In this document: in pieces, positions 1 through 13,562 of the stretch
Layout: every line of letters starts with the position of its first letter
Position numbering within the stretch: position 1 is the stretch's first letter
Assembly (NCBI RefSeq): GCF_037975245.1
Contig: NC_092583.1
Coordinates: 9,075,764 to 9,139,763 of the forward strand
Length of the DNA: 64,000 nucleotides
DNA from: Apostichopus japonicus
Taxonomy: Eukaryota > Echinodermata > Holothuroidea > Aspidochirotida > Stichopodidae
Direction: 5' to 3'
Position numbers and translations under genes: made by a program
The notes under the pieces: model-generated
The model's input: only the letters and a program-made list of their open reading frames with translations
What the model was told of the DNA's origin: nothing
The model's database searches: none

Positions 1-2610
1 TTAAACGAGCCCAAATTAAAGCTCCACAACATATCGAAGAACAAACCCGTTCGGAACATTCAACGTGGTAAGAATTTATTAACGAAGCATTTAAAAACAA
101 ATCCAGTCCATTTTGTGCATGTGTTGTTGGAATTCGTGGAACCCCCTAAACCGTATTATGCGTTGTGTTACGGTGACTTACAACACACATGTACATTGTG
201 TTGGCTATGTATTCATATACATGTACAATGATCACCACTTGCCCCATTGGAGGTTTTCTGTTCTCCAATCTAGTCTTAGGAGTGTTTAATGTGGAACACT
301 TTACAGAAGAACAAATCGTTTATGTCGACCCGTTTTTGTTTTATTTCATAAAATAGGAGGGATCGTAGTATGCTTCCGTGAAGTGTTCGCTACATACGGA
401 GCTGTATACTGGCTAGGCCCAGTGAATCGGCGCTGGTGTTGTGCACTACCTTGGTCATAATCGCCGTGTTTTTTTCGTCCTTCGCCCATCGATTATTGTA
501 ATGAAAAACGCATACATAGGCTTAATGAGTTTGAACAGTAATGTTATATTGTGGTAGATACAATCAACATAGCCACACGCTCAGCTACATGGCTAGCATT
601 TGGGTAAGATTTGAATTATTGTTCCTTTAAGTAAAGGATCATTATTTTATGAGCATGAAATTAAATTGATAAATGAAAATAATGATAATTGTTGCAATAA
701 TAATTAAAGAAAAATTCCTCTGTTTTGCCCAAGTTGAAAAAAATTATTCCAGTTAAAACAGGCTGTGCGAAGTCATACAATCTGCAAAAACACTGAATAT
801 AATTTTGGTAACCTAAACCATTCATTCTGAAAGAGATGCGAATTGAAGTCAAATTTATAGATTTCTTTGGTGACTGAAAATATCCAAGTATCGTGTTGGC
901 TGGCGCCTACGTATATGTTAACACGCTAAGTAAACAGTATACAGTAAACAATGGGCGCATGGTGGTATAATATTCACGCTGTTTGCTCTTGAACGACAAG
1001 GCAATGCTGTAAACAATTTGGCAACGTTTTGTTCTGAAATTGAAGCAAACTTTAGACGTTTGTCGGAAACCTTAGATGTATTCCGGAGGTGACACAGGGA
1101 ATTCTGTTTTAATCAATTCATAACAGTGGATTTCTCGACCATGTGAATACGTTACCGTCTGAGATAAGCTTATAAGACATAGTTTGAAGAGGGTGGCAAA
1201 GTTAAATATTTGAGATATTATGTGAACTTTGGCTAGACTACGTAAGCTGCATAACTTTGTACAATAGGTGCGAATTTAAAGTAAAGGTTGTCAGCGAAAT
1301 CTGACACCCGCTTGCATCATTCGAACAATTTTCTTTTTATCACGTTTTGATGTGTAATGCCGACATAGTTAAATGGATTAAGTATACATGACCTTTAGGC
1401 CTTCACAAATCTGTTTTCATGCCACCGTCGTATTTCAATACAAGCTCAGGCAATGCCAATGGGAGACAGTCATTAGGCTAGGTCTAAGTTAGGCTTGAAC
1501 CTATCAATTGTATATGAGGTAAAATGCGTAATACTGTACAGCTGCCAAAACACAGGGTTGCATATGCAAGTAATCAAGAAAACATTTTAATAACACCCAC
1601 CCCTCCTCCACCTCACTTTCATATGACATATAATAAGGTGAAACTTTGATTTTTATGAAGTACTAGGACATAAATCACACAGCGTAAGTTAGTGCTAGGC
1701 CCTCTACTGTAATTCGAACTTTGGCTAAAGCCCATAAGGTCTAACAATAGGCCGTTTCTACATTGTATGTTAAAATTATGGTTTGATGTATCTTGGAACT
1801 AATGACATGAACTGGCATGTTGGAGCAATGTTAGCTACTGATGCTAGGTCTAGCAGGCCCCCTATCAATACAAATGTAATTAATGTACTGAAAGATGTAA
1901 ATTACTTTAACAAAAGTACAGACAAATGTGTGTTCTTCTGTTGGCCACAATGGTCCAACCTTTGTAGAATTTTATAACTTATTCAGGGAAACATTTAGTG
2001 GGAGGGGGTGGGGGTGTGTGGAGGCGTGAACTCTACTCTCTATTCATATATTTAGATATATTCAATTGGTAAATAATTTGCAACCTGCTGATTTCTTTCT
2101 CTCATATTGAAAACTTACGGTTAAATACAACGTCATGGTCAGGGCCTCCGTTTCTCCTTCAACACGTCTCTCGTTGGGTGTGTATAGGGTGTAAGGGAGA
2201 ATAACAAGGTGGCAAAATGATACCTATGTATAATTTGTATTATAACCATGATCCTAAGAAATTGTAATACAATGCGGATATTCTTACATCTGCTGGTATG
2301 GATGATAAACGTAAAAACAACTTTAGATGGAGTAAAAACTACATCAGTTGTGACCAATGGTATTATAAAAATATTTTTTATTGCCAAACATATATTGTTG
2401 TGTGTTTTGGGATAGGTCGCAGAATTAGGAAAATTAGGCAGAAATATTCGTTAGTTAACTGACCAGTCTCCTTTCTTAATCTATTTTCTTTCCTGGAATT
2501 AATTTATTTTTCGAACCCCATTATAGAACCAATTTATATAGCGTCGGATACATATATATACATATGTACTCAGAGTTTCACGCGTTGAGCGATCATCATA
2601 CATCTGTCAT

Positions 2611-2682
2611 AATATATATATATATATATATATTTTTATATATATATATATTTAATTATATATATATTGTATATATATATAT
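2611..2682. repeat. (TA)n microsatellite
   Basis: Alternating TA interrupted by TTTT and TTTAATT. Confidence 0.9.
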
Positions 2683-2929
2683 TCATGTCATCTGTCTTTA
2701 CGCGTTTTTACAGGTTTTGTAAGCAACAAAATCAACAGGAAAGAAGATGTTACATTTGCCCCAATATTTATATTGTCTATTAGCTGCGAAAAGTACCTCC
2801 GATTACTCCATTAAAGCAAAGCAATCTTGAACTCACTGCCAAACTAAGACCGTTTTCTACAATTGTTTGCATTGAGATTGGTCATACTGGAAAATCTAAT
2901 TAGATGAACTGTTAAGTTTCATTAAGGGC

Positions 2930-3800
2930 GCCTGGTCACAACGAAACTACATCCAACCTACATCCAACCTGAAATACGACGGAAGAGGGTAAGTAAGACT
3001 TTCGAGCGGCACTTTGAAGCATATGCAAATATTTTCGAGTTGTCCGTTTTGAGTTTTAGATTCTACGGATGCCCATGAGCATATTTCCAATTGCCAATAG
3101 CCTCCTATTCGTAGGAGGCGCAACGCACATGTTATTGGAAAGGTTGGTCGGTGAGAGATACGGTAGCTCATAAACAAGGTTACGACAATTTGGCGTCTGG
3201 TGACTACAAATGACATTTGACCTCAATAAAACACAATTTGCATCTTGTACTGAACGTGCCACAACTACATACTGATATGAAATTCGTCCAACCTTCCCTA
3301 CTTGAGATATCGTGTGCACGGTTTTCAAAATTTGACCCGAGTAACCCAACATGAATTGGACCTCCACCAAGAGCAATAGGGATCTTGAGCTCAATGTGGC
3401 ACTCCTTCACACGAAAAAGAAATTGATCCAAGCTTTCCTTCTTGAGATATCGTACTTACAAGGTTCTCACAATTTGACCCCTGGTGACGCCAAATCACCT
3501 TTGACCTTCACACAAAACTATAGGCTTTTTTCCTAAGAAGGTCCTTCTACTTACGAAAAATAAGTGTAATCCTAGCTTCTCTTCTTGAGATATCGTGTTT
3601 ACATGATTTTCACTATTTGGCCCCTGGTGACCCCAAATGACCTTTGACCTCCCCACAAAACAATAGGGTTATTCTACTCAAAGTGTTACTCATAAACATT
3701 ATATATTAGATTGGTCCAAGCTTCCCTTCTTGAGATTCGTGTTTACAAGCGAGACAATACACATACACACACACATACATACACAAATCCGCCTGCACGA
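2930..3800 (-). repeat. Tandem ~142-bp GGTCA repeat array, minus orientation
   Basis: The phrase CTTGAGATATCG or a close variant recurs at about 3301, 3441, 3584 and 3729, a spacing of 140-145 bp. Between copies lie TTTGACC, CACCAGGGG-type and TGACCTTTGACCT phrases. It is the reverse-orientation version of the arrays at 18.66-19.44 kb and 24.8-27.6 kb. The final unit runs into a CACACACATACA tract. Confidence 0.8.
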
Positions 3801-4202
3801 CTGCATAGGTTACGATTATCATCGAAAGCAAAAACAACCTCTGTTAATAATTCTAACTGGTGTTTACACATATCGTTTCAATTGCGATTCTGCTAACGCT
3901 TCGTATGCAGTTGTTTGTCAGAAATATCTATATATATATGGTTCAATATTTATGTAACAGTTTAATAACGGTAACTTCATAAGATTATGGCATTGTGTAC
4001 GTTTAAATGTTATTGCCGGTTACTTAGCAATGATCACGTGATATCATTCGTTAGCTTTGCCATAGTTGTGGGTAGATGCATTCAGATCCATTGAGAAAAG
4101 GACTAACGTCATGTACATTACCTAATGATTAGACTTAAACCCAATAGAACGGGAATAGATAATTGTATTATGCCATGTTACGTTCTTATGCAGTATATAT
4201 TC

Positions 4203-4203
<1 letters not shown>

Positions 4204-4253
<50 letters not shown>
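4204..4253. repeat. (TA)n microsatellite
   Basis: About 50 bp of uninterrupted TA dinucleotide. Confidence 0.95.
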
Positions 4254-4256
<3 letters not shown>

Positions 4257-6040
4257 TCTTTTGCGGGGAAAGAAGCAGTTCAAATTCATGCTGTGCCATT
4301 TTTTTTTTGGTGTCTAAGAATGAAATGTTTGTCCTTGAGAGCTGCCTGAAGTATATAGGGGTGTAGCCTTCTGTCTGTTATGCAAAATCCGGGCATGTGA
4401 AGTAGATGGAAGTTATTTTAGTTGCAGTCTTCATCGAGTAAAAATGTGATTTCCGTCGGGATGAGTCTTCATGGCGCAGAGAAATATGATTAGGTTTTAG
4501 TCTTTACATCCAGCGTATAATGAGTTTGTTGCGCGTAGTTTTATTTGTTTACTTTTTCTTTACTAACTCCTGCTTGACCTCTTATTTCGTTGTTTTATTT
4601 CACCAAAAGGTACTTAAGCCAACTGACCTCTTTCCTTTTTTTGTGTGTTGTTTCACGAAAGGATAACAACCTGCTAGAGAAACCCTCCCTGTCCCATTCA
4701 TTATAATAAATAAATTTCCCTAAAAAGGTGTAAACAACTAACACCATGCATCAAATTTACGTACCAATGAGAAACATTTTTTTACTTTATAGCATTCAGT
4801 GACTAGCTGTGCTGCTATACAATCCCCTGTTGCAAATTAATCCAACGCCAAACATTGCGACATTGTATTTTATGAATTATGCCTACTTTTGTTATTTAAA
4901 AAGACGGCCGCCCTTTAGAATCGTGTCATGTATTAGGAATCTACATTTTTCACGTGAATGCCAGCTGAATATACACTTTTCATAGCAATCTCAAAAATCA
5001 AAGGTTGGGACGAAGGACAAAATCTAGACCCGGATTTGCAAAGAATTGTGTCGGCGAACAATTAAACCATAGTTCTCATTTAGTAGCACACTTCTTCAAA
5101 ACAATACCTCAAATTCTCTAATTTGGTTCGTTATTCTCGAACTGAAAAAAAGACATCATACGTCAAACGTCGTTGTCTTTATTAACGGAAACCTAGATCC
5201 ATTGCTTAAGAAGCGCCAGTCAAAGAAACGATAAAAATTCTGTTAATTTCAGGATGATTTATTCTCTCCTCATAATTAATCAATGAATCAATAATATTAA
5301 TTACTTCAGGATAACCATTGGAAACAATCAATTTGATAATTATATGGCCGTAACAGACACCTTTGGTCTATCATTGACTGAAGAGGCTAAAGAGGCTTAA
5401 TTTTGTGTTGAATTGTTACAAAGTTGGATATTTTCATTTTCACATCTCAAATATGAAACTTTTGTGTGGTATCGGTATATGTGAAGAAAAAGTGCAAAAA
5501 AAATCATCTCCAAATTGCGCCATTTTTCATCATTTAATAATATCTCGATTTTCTAAAAATTCTGAAGGGAGAGGAGGGTACCCCTCCCCTCATACCCATT
5601 CTCGGCGATCGTTTGGCGATCGCATTAATCTCAAATGGGATGGGCCTTACTATAGATACAAAATGAGGAGACTTCGTTGTGAACTTTCCATAAACGGTGC
5701 CATTTGTATAGGGTATTGCGTTAAACATGCTGCAATGGAACAACAGTGTGAATGTAATAACCTTGTAGCCCTTTATGCTTATTATCATCAGCACTACCCA
5801 ACTACTCAAATATTTACTTTAAGTGAGAACAATAATGATCTTTTAACACAAAAACAGTTTCATTTGAATACAAAATCAAATTCTTGGTGACGTACATAGA
5901 CTGTTTGACTTGAATTGTTTGATTTAACAACCAGCTAGAGCTAAAACGAAACTACCTTTATAGTACTTGGTTAGTCAAAGGTGCTAGATAATGGCAGAAT
6001 TGTCTAGGAACTTTTGAAGTTACATATTAAAGCAGTAGAC

Positions 6041-6065
6041 TATATATATATATATATATATATAA

Positions 6066-6104
<39 letters not shown>
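6041..6104. repeat. (TA)n microsatellite
   Basis: TA tract with two AAATATATA interruptions. Confidence 0.9.
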
Positions 6105-6106
<2 letters not shown>

Positions 6107-7180
6107 AGGTTTCTCCTAAACAAGAGCCCAAAGGGCACTGTGGTTCCTTGCTTGGGGTATATGACAATACACATGATATTATCAAGCAAGATTGGGCTCA
6201 AATAGTCCAAGTAATTGTGGTCCTACATGTACCTATAAAGTAACCAACACTATAGCCAACACTTTTGTGATCACAAAATGTGATCGGATTTTTGATCAAT
6301 AGGCACTTTTGAGATCTAAATATGGCTTCGAAAACGTAAGAAATATAAGGTCACCTACAAGCGGGTCAACAGATATGATAACATTGGTGACCTCAGATGA
6401 CATGACCTTTAAGTTTGAAAATGTTCCACCACCCCATTCACAACTTGTCCCAAAATATCAACCGTGTCACACCTTGGCATTGGGATTTAATTGCATTAAA
6501 TGTCTAAAAATTAACTTTGAACTTGTATACATAACTTCACACACAAAGGTCACCCGGAGGTCAACCAGTTGACATTCCCCCACCTATCCAAATAGTCCAA
6601 TATACTGAGTTATTTTGTCAGGTTTCTATTTTGAATAATAACGGGGAAATCGTAGAGTTTTCAATATTCCACTATTATAGAGAAGACTATAGGACCGTTT
6701 TCCACACAAATCGGCCGCAATTAAATGAAAGACACTATAACTGTATTCGTCATTTCCAGACATATATGTTGGACTGGTTAGGGAGACAAATAATAGTGGC
6801 CCACTAACTCAATGGAAGATATACTGAGGAAGAGGGAGAGGGGGGGGGGGGTATCTCAGGTTATGTGATTATCTCGATGGTCTGTAGACTGTAGGGTCTG
6901 TGGAGTCTGTAGACAGGCAGATCACCTGTATTGACTTTACGAACCCCCTTCCCTCCTCCCTCCCTCCTCCCTTCTCTCCTTTCAGTTTTGGAAATTCGAT
7001 ATATTTATTAACTACGTCATAACATTCAAAATTACACTCAAAGTGGTTCAGTTAAACATGAAAAAATATGAAAATCTCACCGAACTGCTTTAAGTTCAAT
7101 ATTGACTCAAACATCACGCGATATGGTTATATCTAAAAGGTCAAGGGTTAGTGGGCGTAATTTATTATTTGATTCATTTG

Positions 7181-7190
7181 CTATATATAC
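7181..7190 (+). promoter_or_regulatory. Possible TATA box of propeller gene
   Basis: CTATATATAC lies about 30 bp upstream of a pyrimidine-rich stretch (about 7208-7220) that could hold the start site. A good donor (CATT|GTAAGT) follows at 7518, so a non-coding first exon of about 300 nt is plausible. TA-rich sequence is common in this window, so this is a weak prediction. Confidence 0.3.
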
Positions 7191-7211
7191 CAGTTCAGAT
7201 CAAGTCTGTCC

Positions 7212-7517
7212 TCCTCTTTTACTAAAGCATTCAACTCTCTTTCGTGCTCCACACTTCAGCGTTTATTACCTAATATTCAGTTGAGAATTTGTTTGATTCT
7301 CTGATCAAAGTCAGAGCATTTCGTTGTCTTTTATGTGATCTAAATAAAAGGGCATTCTGTTTGAAATCTGTGTTATCACTTCTCGCTTTCTTGACGTGCC
7401 AGCGACTCAACATAAAAAACAAAACGAATTATATCAAGCACAAGTTTATATTCAAGACCTTTCGAAGAATATTAGCTGTACCTCACCTGCACCTGTCCAA
7501 CACAGACGTCTGTCATT
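7212..7517 (+). other. Probable 5'UTR exon of propeller gene
   Basis: The stretch between the candidate TATA box and the donor CATT|GTAAGT at 7518. A second probable UTR segment begins after the acceptor TTCTCCGCAG at 7980 and runs into the start codon at 8046. The 5' boundary is a guess. Confidence 0.35.
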
Positions 7518-8045
7518 GTAAGTAAAATAAAACATTTATTGATTTTTTATAAACAGCACTCCAGTTTAGGGAAGTATAGCTAAATTGTACAACATACCTG
7601 TTTTGGATAAAAAATGTAAATTTCTTTAGAGAAAATCTCCACTTTTGATCATCGTACATTTTCTCGCAATTCCAAACATTTTCTCACGCTTTCGCCGATT
7701 TTTTCGCAATCCAGCATGAACAAATATAACTGTAACGTAAACTTCTTTATTGATCGTAGACAGTGTGATTTTAGAATCGGGGATGACCAAAACCATCATT
7801 TCATCCATTATATTAAATTCAATGTTGCTCGTTAATCATCAAAACAGGCCACAGGATTCACCCAGCATAAGTCTTCTTTTGTTTCCCTATGATCTCTGTG
7901 ATTATTGCGATATTCCTCGATAAGAATTATTTTAGAAAGTCGTATTTGTTTTTTAAAAATGTTTCTAATTTTCTCCGCAGATCAGGACTCCAGCTGCATT
8001 AAATATAATTCTCGTTGAACTAATAAACCACATAGGCCTATCAAA

Positions 8046-8065
8046 ATGGCCAGCGCAAAAACTTC
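8046..8065 (+). CDS. Propeller gene, coding exon 1
   Basis: The ATG in the context TCAAAATGG opens a short exon encoding MASAKTS (the last codon is split). It ends at a consensus donor (C|GTAAGT) in phase 2. It joins in frame to the acceptor at 9799: TC plus A gives Ser, then VHTTIPRF. It lies in the exon that begins at 7981 after TTCTCCGCAG. The matching phase and strong splice signals make this the best start for the gene. Confidence 0.6.
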
Positions 8066-8417
8066 GTAAGTATTATCATAATTATTAACAAAAACTAACA
8101 CAAGATCGAAATGGGTTTATATACTTGGCAATCTTACATGGCAATATAAAAAAGTATTGATTATTTGTTTACTTTACATTGTCCTTCATACAGGCAGTCA
8201 ATCTTTCACTCCTTATATCTGGCCCATTCATTCAAAAAGGTTGCCCACCCTTGTTTTATACTGAAAATAAACAGGCTGTTCATTCTTCAGATAACTCCTG
8301 AAATACGGGAAAGGGTTTAGTGTTGAAGGGTAGTAGGACATCACAGTGTTGTTGCATTGAGGAGTTAAAGCACAAAGCCAACTCAAATCGTCAATATAAT
8401 GGATCCTCTCTGTATTC

Positions 8418-8722
8418 ACGGCTCTGGTTGGCTCCAGAGCCGTATGCCTAATTTTTATTCCCAGGACGGATTAGGGTTTCAGGTTTTTCAGGAATTTACA
8501 AATTCGTTTGAAATCAGAGTTAGGGTTTAGAAAGTGGGTTACAGATCGAGTTCCAAGTCGTTCATAGTCTGGGGTCAAAACTAGGAAAAAAGATTCAGAA
8601 CATGTCTTTTGAAAAGCGTCACATGTTTGGAAACCAGGTATTTGATTGGCCGATGCCCACATTCGTCCTGGGAAAAAAATAATACGCGAGCCGTATAGAG
8701 AGATATACGGCTCTGGTTGGCT
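8418..8722. repeat. Small element with hairpins and 16-bp direct repeats
   Basis: ACGGCTCTGGTTGGCT occurs at 8418 and again at 8707 (289 bp apart). The first copy forms a perfect 10-bp hairpin with CCAGAGCCGT (8434-8443). The second is preceded by a 10-bp hairpin GAGCCGTATA/TATACGGCTC (8688-8713). It could be a small foldback insertion in the intron of the propeller gene. Confidence 0.5.
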
Positions 8723-9799
8723 TACTTTAATAGCGCCATTATTTTTAATTAGCGGAGCTTGTTGACAGTCAGTTTTCTTTGAATAGCGCCACCATTTACA
8801 AACTTGTGCGTTACTTTCTCTCTCTCCTTTTTCGGCCGCTAAATGAAAATTATTAAAAATGTACTTCATGCATCAACACCCTGGAAAAGTTGAATCAGAA
8901 CGTTACATAAAGACATACATATGATAACGATGATACATATGATAACGATGGAAGTTGAAGATAAACTAAATATAGCCTATGCAATTTCATCAATTTGACT
9001 GAAACTGACTTATTAACAAGCTTCTTATAGTCGGTGTTGTTATATGTGAGAGAACATTTGTGAAAGGAATATTTCATATGCACACAGTTACTAATTTCAA
9101 ATGTTTTTCTATTAATAGGAAAATTTACTAGGAAAGTATTTGATTCGGTCGATTTTCCAATTTCTAGCACTTTTTAACTCCGCTCGCCATATATACATTC
9201 ATGCGGAAATGTATTTTCTTCACGTTTATGCGGGAGAGGGTCTTAATGAGAAAATGCTATAATTGCTAGAAGTTTTCGACAAGTATTTTCCTGCAGGCCT
9301 TTATTATCCAAATTGTTCTCAGACATTTTTAGGAACACACAAGATGACTGAAGGTCCCAGTGAGGAAAATTTCCTCGAAGGTTGTAATAAAGTCAGTTTA
9401 AGAATGTTGACCAAAGGTGACCATATTTGAATATCTAGCATATTTGGGGCCAATACAGCATAAGTTTACGTCATGGATCTACAGGCCAGTATCCTTATTA
9501 TTACATTAGGCCTTGAACGTCTCATCTCTTATATCTTCGATATTACAATGTCGAATAGTTTGCTCTGGACATTTAGTGCTATTGTGGGTAACGACTTTGT
9601 AGTTCCATGCATAAATCAACAGCTTTTCAAATAATCTAGTGCCGTTTGTAAGACCTGGGCTGTATAGCTACTCAGCAGGCTGAGAGCTGTTCATCAACAT
9701 TTCCTTCGATCTAAAAATCAACTCTAAATTCTTCGTTACCACGGATACAACCTTCCAACCCTGACCTAACTTTTCACTTTTTGCCTTCCACACACACAG

Positions 9800-10763
9800 A
9801 GTGCATACAACGATACCTCGATTTACTGTGCAAGATGGTTACAGTGTGTCGGCAATGGACGTGCTAGATACAGGCCGTTTGGCTGTCGCTGGACATAATT
9901 ACTGGACAAAATGCAGCTTTATTGATCTTTTTATGTTACAATTAGATCCTGATTCTCAAGAAAAACCGTTATTATTGACGTCAGAGCCGTACTATTCTGA
10001 GGAATTTACCGAGTTTGGTTCAGAATGGCGATTTTTTTGTTTCCTGGATGATCGTCTGTTTTTAACGTGTTGTAAGAATACGATAGCATTGTGCGATAGT
10101 GATAATGGCGGTCTGGTCAATCAAGGGGAGTTGTTTTACAGTAATGCCTCGTGTATGACAACCAGAGATGGTTTAGTGTATGTCGGTTTAAAATCCAATG
10201 AGGTGATTGTCTTAGATGCGAGAGAATTGAGAATAATGAAGACAATCACCTTAAAAGGATTAGATAGTAGAGACTGGCCCTATGATATAACAGTTAGTAA
10301 TACAGAACTGTTTATTTGTACATACTATGGTGCGAGAGCTTTAATGTACAATAGTGAGGGAGAAGTAGAACAAGAATATACACACACACAGTTCAGACAT
10401 GCATATAGTATAACAGTCAGTGAAGAGAAAGGATTAATATTTATATTATGGTTTGGTGGTGAGGGTAGTCAAGTTGTTGTTTACTCTCTATCTGGGGGTC
10501 ATTCTTCCATCTCTGGGGGTCATTCTCCCATCTCTGGGGGTCATTCTCCCATCTCTGTGGGTCATTCTTTCATCTATGGGGGTCATATATTGGCTTCTTT
10601 TAAAGTTCCTGGTAATTCTTTGAGAATCAGGATCAATAATAGCATAAACAGATTGTTTGTGGTTACTGGAACTGGAGAAGTATATGAATATCACACAGTA
10701 AGTACTAATACAGGATATAGGCCTTTAGAGGTCTTGTTAATAATAATAAATAAATACTACTAA
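9800..10763 (+). CDS. Predicted beta-propeller protein, main exon
   Basis: This exon opens after an ACACACACAG acceptor and runs without interruption to the TAA at 10761. With the short exon at 8046 it gives a protein of about 327 residues. The sequence shows recurring blade-like units (for example RLAVAG, RLFLTC, LVYVGL with EVIVLDAR, TELFICTYY with GARALMYNSEGEVEQ, RLFVVTGTGEVYEY), as in NHL/WD-like propellers. There is no signal peptide or membrane segment, so it is probably cytosolic. Near the C-terminal third, a 21-bp unit encoding SGGHSPI is repeated four to five times (10491-10589), probably a loop insertion. I cannot name an orthologue. Similar propellers occur as C-terminal ligand-binding parts of echinoderm signalling proteins (recalled, not checked). 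An alternative is that this exon belongs to a longer gene with other upstream exons. Confidence 0.65.
10491..10589 (+). repeat. 21-bp coding tandem repeat
   Basis: Four full units and a partial fifth of a 21-bp repeat encoding SGGHS(S/P/F)I lie inside the propeller exon and keep the frame. Confidence 0.9.
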
Positions 10764-13562
10764 CCTTTAATAATAGTTCTGTCTAGTTTAACCCTCCTTG
10801 GCGTCAGTCCAGGGAACTTGAACTGCCAGTTACAAGATAGATCCGTATTTATATATATATAGCAAAATCCTTATAATTGAATAATTGTATAACTGAATCC
10901 GAAGCGCTAGTAATTGGTGGGTTGCATTGCTACATCCCACACATAAAATGTCCGGTGGATTCCCAAAGAACATACGAAAAGTATATGAAGTATCGGCCTT
11001 TTTAGCCAGCTATCGCTGTGGTGTAGGCGATGGTATATATCGTAGTGCTAAAGTAATACGGCTTAGGAAACAACCTTCGCTGACCGATTCACTGAACGAA
11101 GTGACTGATAAAATATGTCGCTGTACACTTGAACTTATGACCCCAAAACTTTCTCTCGTTGGACACGGGTCCTCTTTGTTCAAGTTTATTATAAATGGGA
11201 GTGGAGACAAGCAAGAAAGTTGGGCGACAGAATGTCTATCAACAAAATACGTAGGCTGTTCCACTTTGCGAGAGGGAATATATAGGCTCGCTTGCAGTGC
11301 GGTCACTACAGGCCTATGGTAAAAATAAGGACTATTTATCACTTTCATTAAAGCAATCCATTGGTTGAAGCTCAACAAGTTGGGTATCATTCTATGCGAA
11401 CAAGTAAGGAGAAGAAACTCTTATATGTTTTGAGATCTGCTTTGCAAAATTTAAAGAAAAATAAGGACATTTTTTTTCTTGGGCTTTGCTGATTCTGGTA
11501 AGGTTGTCATGGAAGTGTTTTGTACTGTCAATGTACAAGTAAAATTGGTTTTCCTTATTTTCGCAGTCTTCATTACTTCAAATATAGAATAATATTACTT
11601 GTTTTTGAAGAGTGAGATCCAAATGGTGGAAAAGTGAGTGCAAAATTTTATGAAAAATTTAGGGCATTGGATTCTTGTTGCACTTTGCAAGATTAGAACA
11701 ACACACCAAATTTTGAAAATGTTTTTTTCTTATTTCTGAGCTTACAAGCTGCTAATTTTTACAAGTTTGGTATAAGTGAATCTTAATTTAGGCCATAGTG
11801 ACACTAGTGCACATGTATAGCAAATACTACAGTGATCATACCTTGATTTGATGACAGTATTTAAGTCTTGATAAAATGATATTGACACAATCTTGATTCT
11901 ATTTTGGGATGTAGTGCATTTTATTTAAGTGCAAATTAGTCAAAAATAAAGAAATAGAAGGGGAAAATGTGACCTTAGCCTTGTGGTGCTATTTTCATAT
12001 TGTCAACAGAGTAAAGACTGCAAAATTCACACAGCAATTGAAATCACTTTTCATTACTTCTGAGGAGAGAAAGTTGTAGCTAAGTAAAGGCTTTACTTTA
12101 ATAGGGATTACATTGAGTCAGTTGTCAGTCTTTTTGTCTGTTCTGTTCAAGTGGTTCATTTCACTTATGGCCTATGATTTCCATTATGAAGAATGTTCGG
12201 TGTAATGCAGTCCATATAAGTAACAATAAGTAACAGATTTTGGATTAATTCCTGACAAAAAGAAGTAGGTACAATTTAGCTGTAATATTCACTCATAATG
12301 TAGGTCATATGGGATTAAGCAGGAGAAAGGAGGCAAAGGTTAACTACTTTGAAAATTATGTCGATTTTTACGTTTTAAAATTAAGAAGGTAACTAAGAAG
12401 GTAATTAGTTACTGCTGTGTATTCCTGTCAGTTATGTGACAGTAACGATTAACTGTAAAAAGTGAAGACCCCCCATTTATTAGCTGTCACCAAGCCCACA
12501 GTGTAATGTATGCAATTGCTATATGCACATGGATTAAACATGATCATTGCTACCCATTGCATGAGAAAGCATTACCACATGTCAACCCGTGAAAGAACAT
12601 TGGTCTGCCTGTTAAAGGTCTTAAAACATGTCATCAGGCCACACCATAAAATAGTAATTTATGTCTAATGGGATTAAGTAATCCAGGAAACTTAGTTTAG
12701 CATTATAGTTGATAGTTGCACTTAAGTTTGCAATCATTAAATGTTTCACTACATGCATTCTTTGTCATTAGGCTGTGCATATCTCATACTGCAGTAGTCT
12801 CACATAAAAGTTAGTTGTATACACTATACACCAGTCTTAAAAAGTCTTGACAGTGCAACTGGACTTTGATTATTCAGGCCATTGAGCTGCAGCACATGTA
12901 GTTTAGCTGTGTAAGTTACAAGCATTTAGGATTAAATAAATTAATCTTCTGTAAGTAAAATACAGTGTAAAATACAATACTGCATCAATGATTGACATAG
13001 TATATATACTCATATAAAACAACACTGTTAATAATTAAGGAAACTGTTAGACGTAAGAAGGGGGGGGGGGGGGGTAGTGAGAGGGTTGTTTGTGTGTGTT
13101 TTAAATTAATAACTTTACTGTTACTGATCACCTACATAGAAGTCACGTTAGTTATTCTATTTTTATGATCACATTCCCAGACAAATGGGTCCCAATTGGT
13201 TAAATATGGAGAATAATGTTTAGCCCAATATAACTATATAAGTTGGTGGCATCATGAATATATAGATGAACAACAATCTGACTGATACAGCTTCGTGAAT
13301 AGAAGCATTTGTCTGTACAGTCTTAAAAATCAATCAATCAATACTTTTAATTTATTCTGAAATACATATAATATTGTACTTTAAGGAACTCAGGTAAATC
13401 ACAGTCACATAATCCATACCTTCATTATTTTGAAATAACTCCCTTTCTTTAAATATATGTGTTGCTGTCTCAACACCTCAAATTTCTACATCTATGTTGT
13501 TTTATAGTCTGCTACCACCAGTATATTTATTTCATTTTCTTCTTGCTGTCTTTTTGCTATAG
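10764..13562. other. Intergenic or undetected first exon region
   Basis: No supported gene. The first exon(s) and promoter of the large death-domain gene should lie in or before this stretch, but I could not identify them. The next exon needs a phase-0 donor upstream. A 131-codon open frame at 10927-11322 is open on both strands and has no recognisable domain. There is a G-run near 13063-13074. Confidence 0.5.

Larger units (their letters stand above)
1..7180. other. Gene-free region with repeats
   Basis: I see no supported gene here. The stretch is AT-rich and holds (TA)n tracts near 2611-2682, 4204-4253 and 6041-6104, a diverged minus-orientation array of the 145-bp GGTCA repeat near 2930-3800, and a G-run near 6838. 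Open frames such as 5405-5890 lack recognisable domains, have repeat-like composition and show no splice framework. Confidence 0.6.

Noticed and set aside
5405-5890. 161-codon open frame on the plus strand
   Set aside because: No recognisable domain. Part of it resembles low-complexity repeat translation (GGYPSPHTHS), there are no splice signals or conserved context, and an overlapping open frame exists on the other strand.
10927-11390. Overlapping open frames on both strands (131 and 126 codons)
   Set aside because: Tempting as the missing first exon of the death-domain gene, but no phase-0 donor fits and no domain is visible.
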